From Symmetrospora coprosmae (lineage: Eukaryota > Basidiomycota > Cystobasidiomycetes > Symmetrosporaceae), in the NCBI GenBank assembly GCA_008802785.1, contig VUYT01000002.1, forward strand, positions 62,001-126,000: DNA of 64,000 nucleotides. Reading direction: 5' to 3'. The notes beneath the pieces were generated by a model that ran no database searches, had not been told where the DNA came from, and saw only the letters and a list, made by a program, of their open reading frames with translations. The translations under genes were made by a program, and so were the position numbers. This document shows, piece by piece, positions 10,602 through 22,537 of this stretch; positions within the stretch are counted from its first letter, which is position 1; each line of letters opens with the position of its first letter.

Positions 10602-13470
10602 ATGGGGAGCACGGAGCAGTCGTCCTCGTCGGGACCCTCGCAGGATGTGAGTTGGCCATTTCCCGTTCCCTGAGGAGGTGGTGCAGTGCGAGTAGGGCAG
10701 GGAGGCAGCAACGGGGGCGGCGGGGCGGATGAACGTGACCCAAAAGCGATAGCGGGCAGTTCGGATTGCGCGTGATGGTGGACACACGAAAGCAGAACAG
10801 CACAGAGATGGACTCGCATACGGGACGCGCGTAGCCAGCGGGCCGCAATGCAGTCTGCGCTCGTTGCGAGGCGGTTCCAGCCGGAGAGCAGAGTGACGGC
10901 AGGCGAGCGATAGGAGATCCGAAGGCTACAGCTCACAATACTCGACAAGGGAAGGCGACGAGGCGCAGCATACTCTCAGCTCGGTCGCAGTGCATGCGGC
11001 GTGGACGCGTACGCTCTGTACTCGGAGCCATGGCGAGCGTGTCGCGCTCAAAAGCCCATCGCGCAGGACCTCAACGGGCGCCGGGAGAGATCCGTCGTGA
11101 GGGTCCAGCATATCAAGGAAGAAGAGGCGCTGCGGGAGATACAGAGAGAGGGAGATGGACGCGCAGGATTGCGCAGCGCGGCTCGCCCGTGCGCATGCGC
11201 AAATCCGCTGCCCCTGCGAGCTTGGCAGTCACAAGAGGGCATCATGCAGGCGTCCAGTCCACTCCGCCCCGCCTGCCCGCCTCGCTCGCCCTATTCCAAA
11301 GGCCTCGCCCGCCGCTGCACGCGCCACAAGACAGGGTTGCTAGGCCATTGCCGATGCTGATGGTCCAACTTGTATATCATCCCTGCAGGCCATTGCATCC
11401 CTCATCACGCAGGTCTCGCCGACGGGTCAGCCAGCTCGTGCACCTGCCCGACCCAACCGACCCCGACAAGGCAGCAAGAAGGTCGTTGGCACCACCGCTG
11501 GAACCAAGAAGCCGGCAGGAGCATCAACCACTGCTCCTGTGGACGAGCTGGCTACACCCGGCTCGCCCACATCTTTCGCGACTGCCCCTCCTCCGCCGGG
11601 GCTCTCGTCGCAGAATCCCGATCAAACAACAACGGCTCCCTCCGCTTCGACCTCTCAGCCCGAGACGACCACAGCTGGAGCTGGAGGAGCTGGAGCCGCA
11701 GCGTCGAGTCAGGCACCTGCGACAGACAAGGCGGCATTGTCCGCGTCCACTACTGCCCCGGTCACCGATAATGCATCCCGGATAGGGCAGCAGCCGCCAG
11801 CGGCAGCGGGCGCGCCCAAAGCGGCAACCACCGCTGCTCCAGCAGCCGGAACTTCAACACCGGGAGGAGCAGCAAAGCCGCAGCCGGCGGTACTGCGCAA
11901 GAAGAAGCGGAAAGGCCTGCTTGCCAGCATCTTTGGCTCGTGCATGTCATCTTCGTCGCACGATGATAAGGAAAAGCAGTCGCAGCCTGTCATGGCGGAG
12001 CGTAAGGTCGCACAGCCAGCTGCTGCTATAGCCGCTCCTGCTGCCTCCACTTCTGCCGCACCTGGCACGAAGCAGCCGACACAGGAGAATGCTCGCGCTG
12101 GAGACGTGGCCATGGTGGACCTTGGGAAACAGCTGCAGCCGGGTCACACGAAGGACAACACGGCAAGCACAGGTGCCACTGCCGTCAACGCGTCTGGCAG
12201 CGATATCCCCACGCTAGCCATTCCGACAGCAGCAGCAGGTTTGGGTGCAGCAGGAGCCGCAGGAGCCGCCATGTACGTCCGAGGCAATAGCCCGCAAATT
12301 GGTGGCTCGTCACCCGTCATTCCGCCGTCGCCGCGATCAGACATTGCTCCAGAAGTGCTGGCAGCCAGCCAGCACGGCGGTACTGCACTGCCCCGTGACG
12401 AAACTGCGGACGTTCTTTCCGGTGCAGTGCAAGCGCCCGGCAGCGAAGGATTGACGCCCAAGAAGGAGAAGCGGAGGAAGAGCACGGGAGAAGCATCGAG
12501 CATGGCCATGGCGTCTGGAGAAGCTGGTGACGAGAGCCATGTCAGCGCATCGTCATCTGCTGCAGACGGTCTGGGCCAGGACCACGAGGCGCTCGAAGAC
12601 AGCGAGGACGAGTACCTTGATGAGGATGAGCGCATCATCGCGCAGGGCGGTATTGGCATCCCCATCGATGAGAACGGAAACCCCAGACCGCTACTCAAGG
12701 AGCTCAACCCGTCCGACTCTGGGCGGAAGTGCTTGGTGCTGGACCTGGATGAGACACTTGTCCACTCTTCATTCAAGGTGCGTCGAAAGCCCGGCCTCTT
12801 CATTCCTGGTCTCCTACTTGCTGACTGACTGTTGTATTCTGCCTCTACCGTGGTGGCCACAGCTCATCCACTCACCCGATTTTGTCGTCCCTGTCGAAAT
12901 TGAGAACCAGGTGCACAACGTCTATGTCATCAAGCGGCCGGGCGTGGATGCCTTCATGAAGCGCATGGGCGAGATCTACGAGGTTGTGGTGTTTACCGCG
13001 AGTCTATCGAAGGTGCGCTAGTCAATTTGCGCCCACGGTATTGGCCACATCCCTTCAGCTGACACTGCATCGCTCCTATTTCTAGTACGCCGACCCTGTA
13101 CTAGACAAGCTAGACATCCACCAGGTTGTCAAGCACCGCCTCTTCCGCGAGTCGTGCTACAACCACAAGGGCAACTACGTCAAGGACCTGTCTCAGCTCG
13201 GCAGGCCGATAGGCGAGACGATCATTATCGACAACTCGCCAGCATCGTACATCTTCCACCCAAACAACGCCGTGCCCGTCTCGAGCTGGTTCAACGACCC
13301 ACACGATACTGAATTGACGGACTTGCAGCATGTGGGTCGCCGCGATGATCCGCATGTGCCGCGGCAACGACGCTTTACTAATAATCATATTATCGTGCTC
13401 CTAGTTCCTCGCGGACCTCGCCGAGGTTGACGACGTTCGCGGTGTTCTAGACGGTGGCCTTTACGCTTAG
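10602..13470 (+). CDS. FCP1/SCP-type (NLI-interacting factor) phosphatase, Psr1-like
   Basis: Five exons (10602-10646, 11389-12777, 12863-13012, 13086-13331, 13405-13470) join in phase to 631 residues. The first 400 or so are Ala/Thr/Pro-rich and disordered, then acidic. The catalytic domain follows, with the HAD signature [21 protein letters not shown], the SCP-type insert, and [14 protein letters not shown], ending DGGLYA. This is the C-terminal phosphatase domain of Psr1/Psr2 and human CTDSP, which dephosphorylate serine or threonine using the first Asp of DLDET. Yeast Psr1 and Psr2 act at the plasma membrane in sodium and general stress responses. Here no palmitoylatable Cys cluster is visible at the extreme N-terminus, so the location is open. 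The first exon has only 15 codons and is followed by a 742-nt intron, far longer than others here. Nem1-like function is possible but less likely. Confidence 0.88.
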
Positions 13471-14727
13471 ACTGTTTCCCTACGCACGACTTTCGCCCAA
13501 ACGCCATCGCTCAAAATACCGCCTACTACGGACAGCATCGCATCGCCCTCCTTCGCTCCTGTTGATTGTGCATGCCAGCAGCATCGTTCGACTCGACGTC
13601 TCCCGCCTCCTCTCCTCTGCCCTTGGGCGCGTTCGCCATCTCGTACCCAGAGAGAAACACATTGTTGTCACGACTATCAGCTCCGACGCAGCTCTCTTCT
13701 CGTACCCTTTTCAGCAGTCACGATACTCGGTCCTCTTCCTCCCTTCCCTCGCACCCACGGTAGCCCGTCTGCCCGTGGCCGTCGACTCCATCCCTCCACT
13801 CGAACCACCAAGCAGCTTGTCTCGATGCGCGCCCTGTCTACCTCGGACCTCGCCACATACCCATCCACGATATCCTAGGCAGCCGCCCTTCTTAGCTAAT
13901 ACTTGGTGAAAAGCAGTTCATTGCCCCCACTTGCGGAGGATTGGAAGAATGCAGGCTGGAGCAGCGTGTCCGTGAGACCTCCGGCCCTTTGCTCAGGGCC
14001 TTCTGCGCGGCCACGCAGCTCGTCTTGCCTCCGCTCGTCCACGTATGCGCCGGGGAGCCGTACGAGCTTTGCTTCACTGTCATGCGGGAAAAAGCGGGCC
14101 TCATCGGCAGACGCCTCGGCATGGTCCGCCCAGATCGAAGCGAGAAGGGTTGACCTCCGAACGAAGCCCATCGGCAACCACGCGGATGGTCTTCTGTCGA
14201 ACAGAGAGTGGGTTGCACGCGCAAAGACGGTCCATCATAGCGTCGGACTCGTGCGACTCTGAGCGTGAGAGACTGATTCTTGACGCCGGCGACAACGGGG
14301 AGAGCTCGGAGCACCGCAACAATGCCGAGTGCCCGGCGGGCAGCTCGGATCGCGCTCCCTCTATATCCGTCTAGCACACCGCTGCCTTGTCTACGCCCCA
14401 GAGTCGAACAAGGGCTGGCCATGAGAGCCGGCGTGGAGGGGTCTTCGCGCATCTTCGTGGCTTCGTGAGAAGTGCACTGACTGGATTGACGCGCGCTCGG
14501 TTCCTCGCCTGAGTCGGAGTAGCAAAACCCGACCAATAGCAAGCTGGCACAGTGCGACAAGGGAGAGACGTTCACTGGAGGGTACTCGCAGCTCTGCTCT
14601 GTTCTGTTCTGCATTGTCCCTCCCCCTTTCCCGTAGACCCTCGCTCGCATCGATCCTGCCTGCACCACATTCTCTCGCCCAGCCATAGCCCACCTGTCAC
14701 CGGCATCCCCTCCCACGCTCTCTTGCA
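13471..14727. other. Intergenic, no confident gene
   Basis: This 1.26-kb stretch lies between the phosphatase stop and the first BBE-like oxidoreductase. Frames exist on both strands (for example about 93 residues on the minus strand, 13896-14177), but none has a recognisable domain or splice-consistent neighbours. The last 150 bp are pyrimidine-rich and probably form the promoter of the downstream gene. Confidence 0.5.
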
Positions 14728-16858
14728 ATGCTGTTCACCAGCGTCTCTTCCGTAGCAGTCGCTGCGTCTTTCCTCATTTCTGCATCCTCCGCACTCGGGG
14801 CTCAAGTCGAGGGCACTTGCCTGCCTTTGGATGCCGCTGGCTTCCTCAACGGCATTGCTCTCTCGCCAAACGCCACCATCTCGTGCAACGGTAGTTCGGG
14901 TCAGATCAGCAACTTTGAACGGTACTGGGCTCGTCAAGCTGCCAGAGATTCCCAGGTCGTTGTGCAGCCCACCACCGCACAGGATGTCGCCACGATTGTC
15001 GGTCTTATCAACGAGCACGCTCCTGAGCTCGACTGGACCTTTGTCGGCGGCGGTCACTCGCAGAGTGAGTAAGCAGCAGCGTGGAAAGAGCAAGCACAGT
15101 TCTGATGCGTGCATCCGCTTTGCTCACAGTCAATGGCTCGTCCTCGAGCGGCCTGGTCATTGACCTGAACCGCATGAACAAGATCGAGGTCATTCCCAAG
15201 TACAAGATCTACGACGGAAGCACCGTCGAGGTCGTTTCGTTCGAGGGAGTGAGTGAAGGAGATGTGGTCTCGCGCAACGATTTATGCCTGCCCTCTCACG
15301 CACGTCCTTTCTTGCACACACAGGGCGTTACGACCGCACAGGTCCTCGACACGCTCGCTACCACGGGCAGGAGATCATCACGGCGCGTATGCGCACTGTC
15401 GGCATGGGTGTTAGTAGCCTTTGCAAATCACATGCGCTGCATCGCGAGCTGACATCTTTGTTGTCACTTGTCAGGGCTTTACTACGGGAGGCGGTGGCGT
15501 GAGTGCTAGGGTTCTCTTTCCAGGCACCGTAGAGCATCACTGACGCTACTGCGACATCTCAGATCGGCTTCCTCTCGGTCGCAAAGGGTTACGCCGGCGA
15601 CAACATCGTTGCGATGGAGGTCGTCACTCCGACCGGCAAGCTCGTCACGGCCACTCCGAAGAACTCGTACAGTGACCTGTTCTACGCGATTAACGGCGGC
15701 AACGGTCAATTTGGCACGGTCACCAAGTTTTTCGTCCGCTCCTGGCCCACTCCCTCGAGGAACCAGCTCGCTTCCGTCTACGTCGCCGACGCGGACCTGC
15801 CTCGCATCTACTCGAACATCGTTTCGTGGTACAAGAACAACAAGGATCCATACTCGCTCGTCTACTTTGCCGTCATTTACTCGCAAGGAGGCATTGCTGC
15901 CGACCCGACTGCATACAGCATCCGCCATGTTGCGACCATGTTCAGAATGCAGGACAACTCCAACCCTGCTCAGGCCGACTTCAACACTACCTTCGCGCCG
16001 CTCATTGCCGGACTTGACAATTCGACTCCCAGCGCGCCTGCCGATGTCCCCTTCGGATCGGTCAGTTCACCATTTGGCCCCGCGATACCCAGGACGTGGG
16101 CTGATTACGTTTACCTCTCGCCCACAGCTCACCGCCGCACTGGACCCTGCCTTCCCGTACGGCTTCAGACGTGGGATCTACGTGAGTATTGCGATCCTAC
16201 GGCACGGCAAAAGGCTGTCAAGACACTGACTGTCAAATCCGCTTGCGCCTCCCCTTTAGGGCCCGCAAATCCACGAGCCGACTGTCAAGTACATCAAGGA
16301 TGCTATCGCCACTCTCACCGCCTACGTTAACGCTGCTCTCGGGCGCGGCGAGCTCCCGGCGACTGCTTGTTGGGCGCTCCAGTACACGAAGCCGCTTGTG
16401 CCGGGTGCCCTCCCAAAGACCGCCGACGCTACTGCTTGTGAGTTGCCCTTGACTGTCAGATGCCAATCGAAACCATCTACTTACGGGGAGCTGCGACTGC
16501 AGGGCCCCACAACGTCGTTGGCTACCAGACCCTCTTCAGCCCAGCACAAAGCAGGCCGGAGAACGATGACCTAATCTTCGACTACACCGGCAAGCTCAAC
16601 GCGCTCGTCTACCAGCTCCAAAAGGAGCAGGGTGTGGTCATCAAGGACTACCCCAACTACATCAGCCCCAAGCAGTCCAAGGGCATCTCCAAGGTCGTCA
16701 ACGGCGTGCTTGGCTGGAATGGCGCCCAGGTCTGGGGTGGTAACCTCGCCAAGCTCGCCGCTATAAAAGAGAAGTACGACCCTCGCTGCATCCTCAACAA
16801 GGGCTACGTATTCTCGAGCAAGACCTGCAAGAGCAAGGGCAAGGCGAATGTGTTCTGA
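14728..16858 (+). CDS. Secreted FAD-linked oxidoreductase, BBE type, copy A (one frameshift)
   Basis: The N-terminus is a signal peptide (MLFTSVSSVAVAASFLISAS). An FAD_binding_4 (PCMH) domain follows, with VVVQPTTAQDVATIV, GGGHSQ (His110 is the expected FAD-attachment residue) and GFTTGGGGIGFLS. A substrate domain and a C-terminal BBE domain (KDYPNYISP, KYDPRCILNKGY) complete it. At least seven introns are inferred. Such enzymes oxidise sugars, alcohols or alkaloid-like substrates with O2, giving H2O2. In the exon at about 15325-15410 the frame of QVLDTLATTG does not join that of EIITARMRTVGMG. One base is missing near 15370 relative to copy B, and no intron can explain it. This is either a real null mutation or a sequencing error. 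A tandem paralogue follows 0.8 kb downstream. Confidence 0.82.
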
Positions 16859-17656
16859 GACTCGTCGCGCTCTTTCCGCTCTGGATTACGGCCTTCCTGA
16901 CCTTTCCTTGACTCCGGCGGCCATTCCACCTTCTCGTGATAATAGCGATAACGCCCTCATCATGATAGCTTCTTGTTGCGCCGGCGCCCGCCCTTTCCGC
17001 ACATTGTAGCTACGTAGCTCGATGTGCACCGATGATAATCTTGTGGGCCGCAGAGAGGATCTTCCGCTCTGGGTGATCTCGCACAGCTTGCTCTCCTCTG
17101 AACTGGTTCATTCTGCGATACGCATACATGGCAACTGACTTCAAACTGCTCTGTCCGCAATTTGCAGCATCTTCGCGCCCAGATCAGGCTGCGACGAAGA
17201 GGGAGGGCGGAACCTCTCCGTCTGACCGCTCGACGCTCAACTCGGAGGATCTGAGAGAGTCTGCAGAACAGGCCCCTTGGACTGGTCGAGGTTAAAGGGC
17301 ACGCGCAGATCGCAGCCAGAGAAGTCTCCGAGCAGTTCAGCGGACGACGCAGTCCTTCCTGGACCTTCCGTGCCCCTTGTTCCGACAGCTGCACTGACCC
17401 TCCGCGGTCACCCGCGAGTCCCAACAGGAACTCCGACAACGGAGGCCGATGCGGCTGTGGTTGTGTTGTGCGGTGTTGGGATGCCGGCATGCCTCATGAA
17501 AGCTGCGACTGCAACTGCGATTGCGACTCCTCTCCCGCTGCTGTCGCTCCGCTCTTGCTTCTCTCAGTCTCCTCATTCACCTTCTCATCTGCCCTCCACG
17601 CTCTCTGATCACCGCAAACCTGCATCCACCCTCATTTCGTCCGCTCAGTGCCCATC
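16859..17656. other. Intergenic between tandem BBE-type genes
   Basis: This 798-bp spacer holds the 3' end of copy A and the promoter of copy B. No open frame with a recognisable product was seen. The last 130 bp are CT-rich, as upstream of copy A. Confidence 0.55.
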
Positions 17657-19738
17657 ATGCTCTCGCTAAGCCGCTTCACGACGGCGAGCATCTCCGCCAC
17701 CGCCGCGCACCTTCTCCTTCTCTCGGCGAGCGTATCGGGCGCCATTGTCGAGGGAGACTGTCTCCCTTACCCAGTCACCAGCTTCCTCACCCGCGACTGC
17801 ATCTCTCCCACTGCCAAAATCTCCTGCAGAGGTACTCCCGGCCAGATCGACAACTTCAACGGGTACTGGACGCGCCAGTCGGCCAAAAACGCCGGCGTTG
17901 TCGTGCAGCCTGCAAATGCGCAGGATGTCTCGACTCTTGTTGGCCTCGTCAACCAGTATGCTCCGGACCTCGACTGGAGCTTCGCCGGTGGCTCCCATTC
18001 GAGCAGTAGGTGGCAATTTCCTGTTGGTCTCGGACTGCTCTTTCTCTGACATGCCCTTGCTGCCTCTAGTCAACGCTTCTTCTGCTATTGATCTTGTCAT
18101 TGACCTGAGCTCAATGAACAAGGTTACCGTACTGCCCAAGTACAAGATCTACGATGGCTCCACGAAGGAAGTCGTCTCGTACGAGGGTGTAAGTGCCCGC
18201 AGCCTGCATAAAGTCTTGGGCTAGCTTACTGAACCAGGACGCTGACATGCCTCGCATCACTCCCTCGGTACGCACAGGGAGCCACTGCTGGACAAGTTCT
18301 TGACGCTCTTGCCAACACTGGACGAACCATCCTCAGCCCACGCATGCGTGGCGTCGGTATGGGCGTGAGTCAGCCTGTTCCCATTGATAGAAGACCACTC
18401 ACTCACGCTTAAGACCCATTCTCCCAGGGCTTTACTACTGGAGGAGGCATCGGCTTCCTCACTTTCGCTAAGGGCTATGCGTCCGAAAGCATCGTGGCCA
18501 TGGAGGTCGTCCTCCCGTCCGGCCAGCTCGTCACTGCTACTCCCAAGAACTCGTACAGCGACCTCTTCTTTGCCATCAACGGAGGAAATGGGCAGTTCGG
18601 AACAGTGACCAAGTTCTTCGTCATGAGCTACCCGACACCATCGAGGAACCAGCTTGCCTCCGTCCGTTTCGAGGCAGAGGACATGGCGACTGCGCACGCC
18701 AACATCGCCGCATGGTACAAGAACAACAAGGATCCGTACTCCCTCGTCTACTTTGCCAACATCTGATCGCCCGGCGCTGGCCAAGACGCGGCGAACCCCG
18801 CCAACTACGGCGTTCGCTCAATCGCCACCATGATTCGCATGCAGGACGACGCCAACCCAGCCCAGCTCGACTTTGCTGCCACCTTTGCGCCTCTCCTAGC
18901 CGGCCTGAATAGCTCGGTGGCCAGCACGCCGGTCGATGTGCCTTATTCTTCAGTGCGTGCATCAGTGTCGGGATTGTGCCCTGACTTGCTTACTGACCTC
19001 TTATGATTCTTGGCATAGCTTACCGCCTCACTCGATCCCGCCTTCCCCTATGGGTTTCGACGAGGTTTCTATGTGAGTCTTGATGCGACCTCCATCTGGC
19101 GGTCAATCACGCTGACCAGCTGCTGTGGAAACCTGTAGGGCCCGCAAATCGCGCAGCCAACAGTTGCCTTCCTCCAGTCCACACTGAAGACCTTCACCGC
19201 TTACATCAACGACGCTCTCGCGGCCGGAGAGTTCCCTGCTACTGCTTTGTGGGGTCTGCAGTACACCAAGCCTATGCCCTCAGCCCTGCCCAAGACCGCA
19301 GCCGCTACCGCCTGTGGGTCTGACCTGCTCTACCAGGCTGCGAGGTCTCGTGCTGATGTTACATTCTACGGCGTCTTCAGGGCCGCACAACGTGGCCGGT
19401 TACCAGACGCTCTTCAGCCCGAGCCAGCAGAACGCCAAGAACGACGGACTGATTCAAACCTACACAAATCAGTTCACCACGCTCGTGTATGCTCTGCAGC
19501 GTGAGCAGGGCGTCGATATCAAGGACTACCCGAACTACATCAGCCCAAAGCAGACCACCGGCATGTCGAAGGTCGTCAAGGGTGTGTCACCGGCTGGAAC
19601 GGCGCTCGCATTTGGGGAGCCAATGTCGCAAGGCTGAACACCATCAAGGAGAAATACGACCCTCGCTGCATTCTCAACAAGGGATATGTCTTTTCGAGCA
19701 AGACTTGCGTTAGCAAAGGCAAAGCGAATGTCTTCTGA
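17657..19738 (+). pseudogene. Secreted FAD-linked oxidoreductase, BBE type, copy B (disrupted)
   Basis: This is a clear paralogue of copy A in the same order: signal peptide (MLSLSRFTTASISATAA), VVVQPANAQDVSTLVGLV, GGSHSS (His114), LANTGRTILSPRMRGVGMG, GFTTGGGIGFLT, NSYSDLFFAINGGNGQFG and a C-terminal BBE domain. Two lesions are visible. A TGA at 18764-18766 follows YFANI, where copy A reads YFAVIYSQGG. A frame change near 19585 lies between MSKVVKGV and GWNGARIWGAN. Neither lies at a plausible splice site. The rest of the reading frame, the splice sites and the true stop at 19736 are well preserved, so inactivation would be recent if it is not sequence error. Read to the TGA, the product would keep the FAD domain but lose much of the substrate domain and all of the BBE domain. 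Confidence 0.78.
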
Positions 19739-20039
19739 TGAAGACTCCCTTTCTTCGTCGTGCCTAGTGTCTAGTGCTCTGTTACATACAGGCAGACACA
19801 CTTTCCTCGTCTCTTTCCTTTCTTACTTCCCGTCATCCTCGCGCTCTCGCTTGCCACACTCTTCTGCGCAGCTGCCTCCTCGCTCCTTCCCTCCTTGCTG
19901 TCTTGCATCTGCGAGAGCTTCCAAGAGCCGCTGGGGTTGTATCGCAAGTACATCTGGTCAGCTAGTGTTAATGCACGATACGGTAGTCTAAATGACAGAG
20001 ACGCTCTTAACGTTGCTTTGGGTTGCAGCCTATCTCGCC
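19739..20039. other. Intergenic, convergent spacer
   Basis: This roughly 300-bp stretch lies between the stop of BBE copy B and the decayed minus-strand coding region. It is pyrimidine-rich and should hold the 3' end of copy B. No gene seen. Confidence 0.45.
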
Positions 20040-21690
20040 AATGCGCGTATCAATGACGATGAGGATGTCAGGTGTTGATTGCGCAGCGATGGCACGCCGT
20101 GACGAGGCCGTCGGACCCGTTGCCTATACCCCGCACGATCGTTCGACTGAACCGACTCGCTCAGCGTCTGCGACCTCAACTCCGTCAATTTCGAGGTAGG
20201 CGTGAACCTTGCGGGCAAAGCCAGAGTGGCTCTCGAAGCGAGGAAGTCGAAGTGGCTGCGAGATATTCGACTGCGCGTCCGGAGTCTGACGTAGCAGATC
20301 AGGCAGCCTGAGATTGTAGCAGGCCTCACTGAGAACAGACGCGCTGCTTGCCAGTGGCGCAGAATGCACAGATGGCCGCGTTGTAGCTCATGCCCCGCTG
20401 GACGTCAGTTGCCCAAGGCGAAGCTCTGCTTACCTCGTGGGGACCGGAAAGCCGTCCGCCGTAGTCTTGAACTCGTAGTGCAGACCTGCGGTCACGCATC
20501 AGCAATCTCCGGGTGGAGACCAGTCGAGACTATGACGAGCTTGGCCGATCTCCCTCCTAGCTTACGTTTGGCAAAGGGGATAAGGCTATCGCGCACGGTC
20601 TGCAGCTCCTTGTCCGACCACGAAAGAGCGAGAATGAGCTTCGTGTCGGAGGAGTACGTCCTGTCCTGCGGATTGGTGTTCCTGCAGAGCTGCCACTGTT
20701 CCTCTGCTTCCGCAGCGAATTTCGGCTTCAGGACTGACCAGGGTGGAGTGCAACGATCAGTGTCGCTCTCAGTTACTTTCAAGCTCTGCGCAGCGACACG
20801 TACAGTCTTCGTAGTCCGGGCACGCTGACCCCGGTGAAGAACTGCGCAGCAGTCTCAATGCTCGGAGATTCTTTGGGGTACTGGGTCCTGCGGAGTTTGA
20901 AGTGGTGGATGATGTGAGCGAGGAGACCCGCGGTCTCAATACCCCTGGTCTGGAGCCTCGTGATGAGCTCCTCTGCGCGGCGAGCAAGACCGCCGGCCGG
21001 GCCCTTCTTGATGAAGGCCTGCAAGCAGGCCAAGACGACCACTGTCGCCGAGGGAGCGCAGCGCGGAAGAGGTAGCGCAGGAGCTCAGCCCGTGCATATG
21101 CCATATGACCAGCGTGCGCTCCGAGGAATGCACGAGTGACCCAAACGATATATTCGGATGGATTGCGCTCGTATTTGCACATGTTCCCGATTGTCGACAT
21201 GATGACGCAGTTGCCGAAGATCTTCCCGATGTCTTCTGCGTATGGGTTGACGTGCTCCGCCCACCCCTTCCATTCGCCTGTCTTGACCGAAGTTCATGTG
21301 ATGAACACGTTTGACGTATGCATTTTCAAGTGCTTCTCTGGCATCGTTCAGCTGGAAGGCTCCGAGGCTGCTCGTCTTGTCCTCTCCGGAAAGCGTCGTA
21401 GGCAGAACGCAGCAATATGCATCTGCGCGGTCCACATCTCCTCGGTGTGGAGCCCTATAAGTTGCGTCGGGGTGGACTCGTCCTTGCGCTCCGTCGGATT
21501 TGGGATCCGGCGAGACGTAAACGAAATCGTCACGGCGAAACGCGGCGGTCTTCTCCTTCCCTTTGAACCACAAGCTTGCGGAGAACTCGGCTCATTTCTT
21601 CATCCTCTCCATGATGTCTCCTTTCGTAGAAACCGGGGGCTTTGCATGCCAGTCGTGCTTTCGTACGAGCGGCTAGGTGGAGGAGCGTGC
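20040..21690 (-). pseudogene. Decayed or unresolved minus-strand gene, family unknown
   Basis: Several coding-looking segments lie in consistent order on the minus strand but in different frames. In order they include AEFSASLWFKGKEKTAAF (about 21570), FQLNDAREALENAYVKRVHH, GEWKGWAEHVNPYAEDIGKI, SEYIVWVTRAFLGAHAGHMA, TVVVLACLQAFIKKGPAGGL, ETAAQFFTGVSVPGLRRL, YSSDTKLILALSWSDKELQ, and GLHYEFKTTADGFPVP joined to GMSYNAAICAFCATGKQ. The last three segments join by plausible GT-AG introns. Earlier frame changes near 21480, 21290 and 21050 leave no room for introns, and a TGA precedes the AEF segment. I recognise no family. The best reading is a gene losing function, or a correct gene with several sequence errors. 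Confidence 0.4.
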
Positions 21691-22537
21691 AAGTCGCCGC
21701 CTGCTGTCATTCATGCTTGGACATCGCGCAAAGCGAGCCATGTTAGCCGTAGGAGGGGACCTGCGCAGGCAGAGAGGTGAAGAGAAGAGAAGAGAGGCGG
21801 TAAGGGACGAAGAGCGCTTTAAGTACTTTAGCGGATCTTCCACGACAGCGGAACATCTCGGCGCTCAGTAAGCCCGCCTGCGTATGGTGATCGAACAGCC
21901 TGCATTTTCACTAGCGGACCTGATGGTGTCGAGCTGGCGTGACCTGCTCGTTGCGCGTTCTGCCATTGTCGTCATTAGCGGAGGGTTACCTTGCGGTTGA
22001 AGTCGGGCGAGAGGCTCTTGCGCCTGAGAGGCAACGGGCGCAGCCAGCCATCGGTACACCTGGGTGCGGTAAACAGGCAGGTGCCTAATCCGCCAAGACA
22101 GAGTCTCCGATGATACTATCGAGTGTCGTTGAGCCTTCGTGCTGACGGGATCCAAGATCGCGGAGGGGTGGTATGTGGTCGGCGAGATAACGTAGGTCAG
22201 CTTGACCTGCCTGCGACTGCACAAGTATTGATGTAGTGCGCGTGGTGCGTGTGAGAGTGTTAGAATGGACCGTGCGGCATTGCAGAGAAAGGGCAACGGA
22301 GCTGAGCATTGATTTGACTGTTTCGTCCCCCTCCGCCTGTCAGTCGACGGGGTGAGGACATGAAGGGATGGCATTGCTGATGCAACACCCTTTTGCGAGG
22401 TGAAGCAGACTGTCGAGCTGCACTGTAGTAGGATACAACGCGGAACAGAAGCCCCACACTCGCTGCCACTGGAGTCAGCCCGCGAGGACCAGCTCCGAAC
22501 CAGCATCCAGGATCGCAAACGACATCGCAGACTCCAT
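21691..22537. other. Intergenic, weak minus-strand frames only
   Basis: This stretch lies downstream of the RPL3 stop. Short minus-strand frames exist (for example 22085-22309, beginning [13 protein letters not shown], and a tail ending [12 protein letters not shown] near 21985). They might belong to a small spliced gene, but no domain is recognisable and I do not call one. Confidence 0.4.

Noticed and set aside
13896-14177. Possible 93-residue minus-strand protein in the gap before the BBE genes
   Set aside because: No domain, no splice-consistent neighbours, and equally long frames on the other strand; most likely a chance frame in GC-rich DNA.
22085-22309. Small minus-strand frame downstream of RPL3
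   Set aside because: It could be a small mitochondrial-type protein, but I could not connect it to a second exon with confidence or recognise a family.
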